The notes under the pieces were generated by a model. That model was not told where the DNA came from. It did not search any database and saw only the letters and a list, made by a program, of their open reading frames with translations. Below are positions 57,978 to 64,000 of a stretch of 64,000 nt of DNA, one piece after another. The stretch is from Rhizobiaceae bacterium. Its GTDB lineage: Bacteria > Pseudomonadota > Alphaproteobacteria > Rhizobiales > Rhizobiaceae. A program made the position numbers and the translations under genes. How positions within the stretch are numbered: position 1 is the first letter of the stretch; each line of letters starts with the position of its first letter. The stretch is from assembly GCA_028281105.1 (NCBI GenBank), contig JANQKQ010000048.1:16686-80685 (forward strand), given 5' to 3'.

Positions 57978-58182
57978 GTTAAGACTCCCGAAACCAGGCA
58001 AGCGGCTAAACCGCACCTGCGCGCGCAATGTCGATGAAAACCGTCGCTTGCGTTAGCGAGAAATGCGACAATTGGCTCGCAATACCGACATGGACGGCGG
58101 CGTGGAGCCCAGCGTATGGACACGGGTTGGGCGACCTCGCGCCCAGGAAGAGCCGTCAACGGCAAGACGATCGGGATAGAAC

Positions 58183-58764
58183 GTGTCAAAGCTGAAGATG
58201 GGCTGCGGCCTGGTCCTACTCCTCTTCCTGGCCTTGATCGCGCTGCGCGTCGCGGAAATGGAAACGCGCGCGATCGGCCGGGAGCTGACCCCGCGCGAAG
58301 CCTCCCATCAGGTCGGCCCCGAATGCTACAGGCTGCTGGGCCCGGAAAACGAGATGGTCCAGTTGTTGATGAATAGAAAACACCGATCCACCCCTTACGA
58401 AGAACACGTGGAAATTTACGAGAAATACTTTGGCGAATTAATATACACCAGCAAATCCAAATACAGAAAGACGCCTATTACCGAGTATTTTTACAAGACC
58501 GTCGCGGAGGCCGGGTGCACCGAAGACGACTTCATCAGAGCTTTCCGTGACAATGACATACACGTGACATGGAGGAGAGACGGAAGTCGTCTCAAATTCG
58601 GGGTGGGTTTCGTATTCAGACGGGGCGACAGGTACGACCCGATAGGCAACTTCATTGCCGTGGCCATATTTGGGATGAACCACATTTGGAGCTTCGCGAT
58701 AGACGAAAACGACGAGTGGCGTTTTCGAGACGAGCCGGAGCACATCGGCTGGGGAGCTTTTTGA
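58183..58764 (+). CDS. Hypothetical membrane-anchored protein, low GC
   Basis: Not recognised. A 193-residue protein starting with GTG. Residues 6-23 form a hydrophobic anchor or signal (CGLVLLLFLALIALRV). The rest looks soluble and outside the cytoplasm, with two cysteines that could pair (GPECYRLL near residue 48, EAGCTEDDF near 107), a WRRDGSRLKFGVGFVFRRG strand-rich part, and an acidic end. The GC content falls to 47 of 120 bases (39%) at 58381-58500, against about 65% for the window. It precedes another unrecognised gene by 47 bp. Confidence 0.7.
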   Translation: MSKLKMGCGLVLLLFLALIALRVAEMETRAIGRELTPREASHQVGPECYRLLGPENEMVQLLMNRKHRSTPYEEHVEIYEKYFGELIYTSKSKYRKTPITEYFYKTVAEAGCTEDDFIRAFRDNDIHVTWRRDGSRLKFGVGFVFRRGDRYDPIGNFIAVAIFGMNHIWSFAIDENDEWRFRDEPEHIGWGAF

Positions 58765-58811
58765 AGCAAGAGCGCTGGACCGAAGGGAAGCGGCCACGCT
58801 CAACGGCGACC

Positions 58812-59645
58812 ATGTTTTCACTATTGCACTCGAGCGGGGCCGCGCGGATGGACATCAGGCTTGGCAGATTCCGGTTCACGGCGACGCGGCTGCGGCTGGT
58901 GGTCGGCTTGCTTGCCGGACTGTACCTGGCGAACGCGCTGATGCCGCTGTACTGGTGGCGGGCGGGCGCCGACGAGTGCACCTTCGGGCCGGTGACCGGC
59001 GAACAATATCGCGACTATCTGCGGGCGGCGGAACGGGAGCTGCGGTTCGCCCAGTTTTGGATGCCGAGCGAGCGGTTTGAACGCGCAAGGCGGATCGCCG
59101 GCGCGATCAAGGTGGTCAGCGGCGACAGCGATTCGCTGTTCGTGCGGCTGGCCGCCATGCATGCGGTGATGCGCGCGATCAACGCGCAGCACAGCCAGTC
59201 TGTCTTCAGGAGCGAGAAGAACAGGTGGGGCGAGACTTACAATGCCGCGGCGGTCGGCGAAGACCCGGTCCTGGAACCGGGAAAGAGCGACTACTCACCC
59301 TCCTTCTCTCCCCTGTATTACAGGTATAACTACTCAATCCTGGCGGACCGGTTTAGCATCTTCAGCCTGACCCGGCCCTTTGATTACCCCTCCGACATAT
59401 CTTTCGGGCCTCAGTTCCTCGATTCCTTCGATTTCAACGGAAAGCAAAACAGGTTCGGGGGTTCGATCACGGACAGATCATTTTATATCGGCGCCTCCGG
59501 TCCGTATTATCCAAATCTGTATGACACCCGCTGGCGCAACCGTTGGGGACCCGAGGCTCCGTATGGCCCCTGCCCCGTCGTGCCGTCGGCGGGGTGGGTT
59601 CAAGATTTCGTCGAACGCAACCACATCACCAATGTGAGGCCATAG
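58812..59645 (+). CDS. Hypothetical secreted or anchored protein, low-GC second half
   Basis: Not recognised. A 277-residue protein with a hydrophobic segment at residues ~28-45 (LRLVVGLLAGLYLANALM). After that, a helical region (RDYLRAAERELRFAQFW, RFERARRIAGAIK) and a Tyr/Phe/Ser-rich second half (PSFSPLYYRYNYS) with few charges. ATGs at 58812 and 58848 are both in frame and neither has a clear ribosome binding site. It sits between another orphan gene and a glyoxalase-like gene (2-bp gap). The second half is AT-richer than its neighbours, which suggests recent acquisition together with the upstream gene. Confidence 0.65.
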   Translation: MFSLLHSSGAARMDIRLGRFRFTATRLRLVVGLLAGLYLANALMPLYWWRAGADECTFGPVTGEQYRDYLRAAERELRFAQFWMPSERFERARRIAGAIKVVSGDSDSLFVRLAAMHAVMRAINAQHSQSVFRSEKNRWGETYNAAAVGEDPVLEPGKSDYSPSFSPLYYRYNYSILADRFSIFSLTRPFDYPSDISFGPQFLDSFDFNGKQNRFGGSITDRSFYIGASGPYYPNLYDTRWRNRWGPEAPYGPCPVVPSAGWVQDFVERNHITNVRP

Positions 59646-59647
59646 CC

Positions 59648-59989
59648 ATGTTCAACGGTGCACATGTCATCATCTTGTCCACGGACGCGGAAGCCGACCG
59701 GGCGTTTTTCCGCGATGTTTTGGAGTTTCCCCACGTCGATGCCGGCGACGGCTGGCTGCTGTTCGCCCTGCCGCCGGCCGAGACCGCGTTTCACCCCGGC
59801 GAGGTCAACGACGTCCATTCGCTCTATCTGATGTGCGAGGACGTGGAGGCGACCAAGACTGAACTGGAGAACAAGGGCGTCGCCTGCACTGCGATCGAAG
59901 ACCACGGCTGGGGCATCGTCTCGCAGCTAACCCTGCCGGGCGGCGGCAAGGTCGGCTTCTACCAGCCGCGCCATCCTACGGCATTCTGA
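59648..59989 (+). CDS. VOC (glyoxalase/bleomycin-resistance) family protein
   Basis: A 113-residue single-module vicinal-oxygen-chelate protein: VIILSTDAEADRAFFRDVLEF, HSLYLMCEDVEATKTEL, GWGIVSQLTLPGGGKVGFYQPRH. Only some metal ligands of glyoxalase I are evident (Glu/His positions partly replaced), so it may bind rather than turn over. It follows the second orphan gene after 2 bp and may be cotranscribed with the pair. Confidence 0.9.
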   Translation: MFNGAHVIILSTDAEADRAFFRDVLEFPHVDAGDGWLLFALPPAETAFHPGEVNDVHSLYLMCEDVEATKTELENKGVACTAIEDHGWGIVSQLTLPGGGKVGFYQPRHPTAF

Positions 59990-60025
59990 TTGTGGGCGGC
60001 GGCTTGCCCGCACAGGCATAAAAGC

Positions 60026-60102
60026 TGGCGATCCCGGCAGGACTCGAACCTGCAACCTATTGATTAGAAGTCAATTGCTCTATCCAGTTGAGCTACGGGA
60101 CC
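60026..60102 (-). tRNA. tRNA-Arg (anticodon TCT)
   Basis: A 77-nt cloverleaf with acceptor GGTCCCG/CGGGATC (one G-T pair), D arm GCTC...GAGC, anticodon arm TTGA-CTTCTAA-TCAA giving anticodon TCT, T arm GCAGG-TTCGAGT-CCTGC and encoded CCA. Reads arginine AGA/AGG codons, rare in a GC-rich genome. Confidence 0.97.
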
Positions 60103-60162
60103 GGATGCGTCGATTGTACGCGCGCCGGGTTAATCAACTCAATGGGTTTGCCGCCTGCCGCG

Positions 60163-60480
60163 TCAGTGGGTCCACGGCACCGCGCGGTCGTAGCGGAAAT
60201 TGTCCGAATAGGCGATTTTGCGCCGCCGGGCGGCTTTCGGTTTGAAGACCCGGTAGGGAATACCGTTGGTTTCGCAATGAGCGATCGCCGCCTCCAGGGA
60301 GGGGAAGGTCATGCGGACCTGGGAGCGCATGTCTGAAGAGGAGGTGTAGCCCATCAGCGGCTCGACCCGGCGGGCCACTTCCGGTTCGAATTCCAGAACC
60401 CACAGCCCGGCCTCGGAGCCGGTCTTGGCCTTGCCCGACTGCATGGCGGTGCCGGCGGGGGAGTAGATTCGAGCGAGCAC
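60163..60480 (-). CDS. ETC complex I subunit, NDUFS4-like
   Basis: A 105-residue protein of the ETC_C1_NDUFS4 family, the bacterial form of the 18-kDa accessory subunit of NADH dehydrogenase. The hallmark blocks are ARIYSPAGTAMQSGKAKTG, WVLEFEPEVARRVEPLMGYTSS and YRVFKPKAARRRKIAYSDNFR. It starts with GTG at 60480, preceded by AGGAGGT; the longer upstream frame is a translation of the tRNA-Pro and is not real. The gene lies between tRNA-Pro and tRNA-Arg on the same strand. Confidence 0.94.
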   Translation of the reverse strand: MLARIYSPAGTAMQSGKAKTGSEAGLWVLEFEPEVARRVEPLMGYTSSSDMRSQVRMTFPSLEAAIAHCETNGIPYRVFKPKAARRRKIAYSDNFRYDRAVPWTH

Positions 60481-60526
60481 GATGGTTCGACCTCCTTTTG
60501 GCATGTCGCGCGGGCCCGCGTCCGGC

Positions 60527-60603
60527 TGGTCGGAGCGGCAGGATTCGAACCTGCGACCCTCTGCTCCCAAAGCAGATGCGCTACCAGGCTGCGCTACGCT
60601 CCG
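60527..60603 (-). tRNA. tRNA-Pro (anticodon TGG)
   Basis: A complete 77-nt cloverleaf: acceptor CGGAGCG/CGCTCCG, anticodon arm TCTGC-TTTGGGA-GCAGA with anticodon TGG, T arm GCAGG-TTCGAAT-CCTGC and encoded CCA. It is followed 46 nt later by the GTG of the NDUFS4-like gene, so both probably share a transcript. Confidence 0.98.
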
Positions 60604-60693
60604 AAGACCCCGCCTCGACCGGCGCCTGCGGGCCACCTGACTACACGCTCGGCTTTTGCCCGGCAAGCACCAATGCGCCGGGTGCGTCGCCGA

Positions 60694-61221
60694 TCACTCG
60701 AAATGGCGGTGATCGATCCGGTCGCCGGGTTTGAGCCCGATATAGTCGGCCATGCCGCCGTTGATCTCCAGCACGTGGGTGACCGGCACGCGCGAAGTGA
60801 TGATGTCGGTCGAATGCGGCGTCGTGCGCTCGGCGATCGTGGCGACGGTGCCGTCGGCGGCGATGAACACCATGTCCAGCGAGATCAGCGTGTTCTTCAT
60901 CCACATCACCGCGACCTGCTCGGCCTCGAACTCGAACAGCATGCCGTGATCGGGCGCCATGTGCGGGCGGTTCATCAGGCCGATGGTGCGCTCTTGCGGC
61001 TCGTCGGCGATCTCCACCTGGAAGGCGAACTCGCCGCGTTCTGTATAAACCGTCAGCGGCTCGCGCGGCAGTTGCTGGACCTGAGCGATTGCCGGCGTGG
61101 CCACTAGGCCAATGTAGATCAGGCCGGCCGCCGCCGCCCACATCGCGAAGAAGGCCGCCCAGATCGGCACCGGCCGCCAGCGCACAAGGTTCACTCGCCG
61201 ATTGTCAGACAGCCGCTTCAT
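60694..61221 (-). CDS. DUF192 domain-containing protein
   Basis: A 175-residue protein with an N-terminal signal/anchor helix (residues 19-45, IWAAFFAMWAAAAGLIYIG) and a periplasmic DUF192 domain: FQVEIADEPQERTIGLMNRP, MLFEFEAEQVAVMWMKNTLI and THVLEINGGMADYIGLKPGD. The family has a small beta-barrel fold and no known activity. It shares strand and probably transcript with the cold-shock gene upstream (71-bp gap), the same order as in other rhizobia. Confidence 0.93.
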   Translation of the reverse strand: MKRLSDNRRVNLVRWRPVPIWAAFFAMWAAAAGLIYIGLVATPAIAQVQQLPREPLTVYTERGEFAFQVEIADEPQERTIGLMNRPHMAPDHGMLFEFEAEQVAVMWMKNTLISLDMVFIAADGTVATIAERTTPHSTDIITSRVPVTHVLEINGGMADYIGLKPGDRIDHRHFE

Positions 61222-61292
61222 GCCGGCTCCGCTGGTGAAGTCGAAATCGGGAGGCGTATTAGCGCTCTATTGTGGCGGGAAATCGAAGCCGA

Positions 61293-61880
61293 TCAGTGCG
61301 GGTTGGCCATGCGCGGATGGCCGTCGGGATAGATTTCCGCCGCCATCAGCCCTTTCGGCCCGGTGCCGAAGCGCACCAACACGTATTGGCCGGGGCGCAA
61401 CTCGGTCAGCCCGAAGCGGCGCAGGGTCTCCATGTGCACGAAGATGTCTTCATCGTCGGGGTGACGGGTGACGAACCCATAGCCCTTGGTGCGGTTGAAC
61501 CATTTGACCTGGACCCGCTCCAGCTCGCTCTCCGGCTTGACGTCCACATGGGTGCGCGAGGCGGGAAGTTGGGCGGGGTGCAGCGCGGTCGATTCATCCA
61601 TCGACAGGATGCGGAAAGCCTGCAGCCCCTTTTGGCGGATCATCGCCTCGCAGACAACGCGCGCGCCCTCGAGCGCGGTCTGATAGCCGTCCCGGCGCAG
61701 GCAGGTGACGTGGAGCAACACGTCCGGCATATCGTCGTCGGGAACGATGAAACCGAACCCCTTCGACACATCGAACCATTTGATGGTTCCCGCGACCTCG
61801 ATCAGGTCAACCGGCGCTTCGTTCCCGGGCTCCTCGACAAGCTTTTCCCGGTCCAGTTCCGGTGAATTCTTGGCCCCCAT
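61293..61880 (-). CDS. Cold-shock protein with two CSD domains
   Basis: A 195-residue nucleic-acid-binding protein with two cold-shock domains, about residues 26-90 (GTIKWFDVSKGFGFIVPDDD) and 120-190 (VQVKWFNRTKGYGFVTRHPD, DIFVHMETLRR). RNP1-like (KGFGFI, KGYGFV) and RNP2-like motifs are kept in both, but the first domain's RNP2 reads VLLHVTC, with Val-Leu-Leu in place of VFVH/IFVH. The double form is common in alphaproteobacteria. The 239-bp gap upstream, shared with gloA, is long enough for a cold-regulated leader, which I cannot confirm. Confidence 0.95.
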   Translation of the reverse strand: MGAKNSPELDREKLVEEPGNEAPVDLIEVAGTIKWFDVSKGFGFIVPDDDMPDVLLHVTCLRRDGYQTALEGARVVCEAMIRQKGLQAFRILSMDESTALHPAQLPASRTHVDVKPESELERVQVKWFNRTKGYGFVTRHPDDEDIFVHMETLRRFGLTELRPGQYVLVRFGTGPKGLMAAEIYPDGHPRMANPH

Positions 61881-62119
61881 TCAATGAGCCCTCGCTGTTA
61901 CGCCGCCTTCGCCGCCTCGACTGCCGAACTTCAAACTGATTCTCTGGGCAAACCATAACATTTCAGTCCGACCGGCTCGCAAGAGCAAATGTGAAAAAAA
62001 CCGATTGTGGCGGTCCGGTTGTGGGCAAATGCACCCGGAGGCCTGCGAAAAACTGGTTCGGCCGTTGATTTTGCCGTAGGTAATTCGCGGCGGGTTCACC
62101 AATCAACGGAAGCAGGCGA

Positions 62120-62569
62120 ATGAAATATCTGCACACGATGGTCCGGGTGCGCGACCTGGATCAGTCCCTGGACTTCTATTGCAACAAGCTGGGCATGAAA
62201 GAAGTCCGGCGCATGGACAGCGAACAGGGAAGGTTCACGCTGGTGTTCCTGGCGTCGGCCGACGACCTGGCCGGCGCGGAGGCGGGCGGCAGCCGGCCGG
62301 CGCCGGTGCTCGAACTGACCTACAACTGGGATCCGGAAGACTATGGCGGCGGGCGCAACTTCGGCCACCTGGCCTATGAGGTCGACGACATATACGAGAC
62401 CTGCCAACGGCTGATGGATGACGGCATCACGATCAACCGGCCGCCGCGCGACGGGTCGATGGCGTTCATCCGCTCGCCGGACAACATCTCCATCGAGCTG
62501 TTGCAGAAGGGCGCGGCCAAGCCGGCCGCCGAACCGTGGAAGAGCATGGGAAATACCGGCGAGTGGTAG
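62120..62569 (+). CDS. gloA: Lactoylglutathione lyase (glyoxalase I)
   Basis: Isomerises the hemithioacetal of methylglyoxal and glutathione. The 149-residue VOC protein has [20 protein letters not shown] (metal His), [13 protein letters not shown] (Glu), [17 protein letters not shown] (His) and [10 protein letters not shown] (Glu), the four-ligand set of glyoxalase I. It is monocistronic. Divergent from the cold-shock gene. Confidence 0.94.
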   Translation: MKYLHTMVRVRDLDQSLDFYCNKLGMKEVRRMDSEQGRFTLVFLASADDLAGAEAGGSRPAPVLELTYNWDPEDYGGGRNFGHLAYEVDDIYETCQRLMDDGITINRPPRDGSMAFIRSPDNISIELLQKGAAKPAAEPWKSMGNTGEW

Positions 62570-62731
62570 GCGGTCCGGTGAGGCGCAGTCTGCATGGAAG
62601 GCCGCCGGGTGCGGGTTGGATGGCCGCGACCGCTTGACCGGCCGGCGCAGGGCTGCTAGCGGAGCCGTGGCGTGGGTTTAGCAAACCGGGCTAACGGGTT
62701 GGCAAACACCGAAAAAAATCAATCGACAGCA

Positions 62732-63811
62732 ATGGCGATCCAGATGCGCCGCCGCGCACCGGCACGGCTTGCCGCGCCCGGCTTGTGGCTGGCGGCGATG
62801 CTGATCGGTGGCTGCATGTCGTCCTCGCCGCCGGTGGCTCTGGGCGTCGGCAGCGATGAGGAACCCGCACCCGCGATGATCGAGACGGTGCTCGATCTGT
62901 CGGATGAGGCCGCCGCGCCGATCGCCGCGGACGATCCGATCGCCTCAACCGCGGCACCTACCCAGCCAACCGATGAAACGCTCGCTTCGGCCGACGGGAT
63001 CGATCTGATCGGCCCGCAGTTGCCTGCCACGGCAAACCTCGACCAGGCCTCCGACGATCTCATCGGCCCGCCCGCGCCGTCGCAGCTGGCGCTGGCGCAG
63101 CAGGCCGGATCGCCGCCCGGCGCGGCCACCGCGCCGCAGACGGTCGCCGGCTCGCAGGCATCCGCCGATGGGCCGGCAGGCCAGGGCGTGGGCTTCTTCG
63201 CGCGGCTGTTCTCCCGGGCGGAGCCGTCCGGCGGCGCGAGCCCCGGCGACGGCCCGTCGCCCCAGGCGCAGGGGCGCCCCCTGCTGGCGCTGATGACCGA
63301 CGGCGGCCAGGCGCAATCGGGCAACGGGCAGGCCGCCCTGCCCGGCGTTCGCGGGGCGAGTGGGCTGTTGGGCATCAACGAGGGGGCCGAAACCGGCGAG
63401 GAAATCCAGGTGGCGTCGGCCGCCGGGCTCGCCCGGCTGGCGCCCAACGGGGTCGCGGTGCAGCACGATGGCGTACAGGTCGCGTGCCTGCGCCCCGAGG
63501 TGATCGAGATCCTCAAGGTGGTCGAGCGCCATTACGGCAAGAAGCCGGTGGTCACGTCCGGCTACCGCAGTCCCAAGCTCAACCGTCGCGCCGGCGGCGC
63601 GCGCAATTCCATGCACATCTACTGCCGCGCGGTGGATATCCAGGTCGAGGGCGTGTCGAAGTGGGATCTGGCCAAGTTCCTGCGCACCGTGCCCGGCCGC
63701 GGCGGCGTGGGAACCTATTGCCGCACCCGCTCGGTGCATCTCGATACCGGCCCCAGGCGCGACTGGCACCACCCATGCCGGCGCAAGACGCGCGCGCGGA
63801 GCAAGGCGTGA
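62732..63811 (+). CDS. DUF882 (YcbK-like, peptidase M15) lipoprotein
   Basis: A 359-residue envelope protein. The ATG at 62732 gives a signal peptide ending in lipobox MLIGGC (lipid-modified Cys28); a GTG at 62672 would add 20 codons. A Pro/Ala/Gly-rich linker of ~200 residues follows. The last ~110 residues are an M15/DUF882 domain: CLRPEVIEILKVVERHYGK, TSGYRSPKLNRRAGG, NSMHIYCRAVDIQVEG (metal His/Asp) and SVHLDTGPRRDWHH. Such domains act as, or derive from, L,D- or D,D-endopeptidases on peptidoglycan. Confidence 0.9.
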   Translation: MAIQMRRRAPARLAAPGLWLAAMLIGGCMSSSPPVALGVGSDEEPAPAMIETVLDLSDEAAAPIAADDPIASTAAPTQPTDETLASADGIDLIGPQLPATANLDQASDDLIGPPAPSQLALAQQAGSPPGAATAPQTVAGSQASADGPAGQGVGFFARLFSRAEPSGGASPGDGPSPQAQGRPLLALMTDGGQAQSGNGQAALPGVRGASGLLGINEGAETGEEIQVASAAGLARLAPNGVAVQHDGVQVACLRPEVIEILKVVERHYGKKPVVTSGYRSPKLNRRAGGARNSMHIYCRAVDIQVEGVSKWDLAKFLRTVPGRGGVGTYCRTRSVHLDTGPRRDWHHPCRRKTRARSKA

Positions 63812-63924
63812 TGCACCCGATCCGTCGTGCGATCGCGGTCGGCCCGAGGCTACCGAAAAACCAACATCTACGCCCGGTTGTCGGGTTGAAGGGCCGGGCA
63901 AACGTCTCTATAACCGCGCGATCC

Positions 63925-64000
63925 GCGCCCTTCGTCTAGCGGTCTAGGACGCCGCCCTTTCACGGCGGAAACACGGGTTCGAGTCCCGTAGGGCGTGCCA
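63925..64000 (+). tRNA. tRNA-Glu (anticodon TTC)
   Basis: A complete 76-nt cloverleaf ending exactly at the window edge: acceptor GCGCCCT/AGGGCGT (one G-T pair), anticodon arm CCGCC-CTTTCAC-GGCGG with anticodon TTC, T arm ACGGG-TTCGAGT-CCCGT and encoded CCA. Confidence 0.97.

Noticed and set aside
58029..58182. Cobalamin riboswitch upstream of the MttB-family gene
   Set aside because: The 150-base leader lacks a B12-box-like element and is too short for the full fold.
60481..60666. Extended N-terminus of the NDUFS4-like protein reading through tRNA-Pro
   Set aside because: The frame simply translates the tRNA-Pro gene (giving FESCRSD-type residues). The real start is the GTG at 60480 behind AGGAGGT.
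38884..64000. Integrated element or attachment site at the tRNA genes (Lys, Arg, Pro, Glu)
   Set aside because: No integrase, no duplicated tRNA 3' end and no phage or plasmid genes were found beside any of them.

Overview
The window is chromosomal DNA from a high-GC (roughly 65%) alphaproteobacterium, most likely of the order Hyphomicrobiales (Rhizobiales). The evidence is gene content and order typical of that group: a general L-amino-acid transporter aapJQMP divergent from metC, clpS-clpA, mipZ next to a DUF1489 gene, glmU-glmS-DUF502-recG facing sdhE-mfd, a phasin, an IalB-family protein, a BTLCP-type transglutaminase-like protease, and the alphaproteobacterial complex I accessory proteins (NDUFS4-like and NDUFS6/zf-CHCC-like). 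No transposase, integrase, phage gene or CRISPR array was seen. Most of the window is ordinary core chromosome.

Layout. 0-10 kb: patatin-like lipase, cytochrome b561 behind a tandem-palindrome operator, CBS protein, anmK-rhomboid, tyrS, psuK-psuG, and recA with a promoter carrying a LexA-type box. 10-23 kb: clpS-clpA, a phasin with a palindromic operator and terminator, a SPOR-containing D-Ala-D-Ala carboxypeptidase, DnaJ-like and VWA proteins, mipZ, L-serine dehydratase, a 38-residue membrane peptide, a Nudix protein, and glutathionyl-hydroquinone reductase. 23-38.9 kb: DUF922 lipoprotein, IalB, orphan peptide-binding protein plus DsbA-like protein, sdhE-mfd divergent from recG, cytochrome c', DUF502, glmU-glmS, ccdA. 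39-49 kb: tRNA-Lys, a probable small RNA, PAS, PilZ and BTLCP genes, DksA-like, HemG-like, gamma carbonic anhydrase, DUF3126-cysE, alpha/beta hydrolase, complex I-type zinc finger protein, FAD monooxygenase. 49-56 kb: aapJQMP and metC. 56-64 kb: MttB-family protein without its usual partners, two unrecognised low-GC secreted or anchored genes, glyoxalase-like proteins, tRNA-Pro / NDUFS4-like / tRNA-Arg on one strand, a double cold-shock-domain protein, a DUF882 lipoprotein and tRNA-Glu at the window edge.

Functional themes. Cell-wall synthesis and recycling (glmU, glmS, anmK, D,D-carboxypeptidase, DUF882); DNA repair (recA, mfd, recG); protein quality control (clpS-clpA, rhomboid, DnaJ-like, DsbA-like); sulfur and serine metabolism (cysE, metC, sdaA); respiratory assembly (sdhE, ccdA, cytochromes, two complex I accessory proteins); amino-acid uptake (aapJQMP).

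Most unusual points: the AapP ATPase carries an N-terminal helix-hairpin-helix module of a kind I associate with ribosomal protein L21 and NuoE tails; there are two well-formed palindromic operators (upstream of the cytochrome b561 gene and overlapping the phasin promoter); a terminator-bounded, apparently non-coding transcript lies at 39.8-39.9 kb; a HemG-type flavodoxin occurs in an alphaproteobacterium; and two low-GC orphan genes lie at 58.2-59.6 kb.
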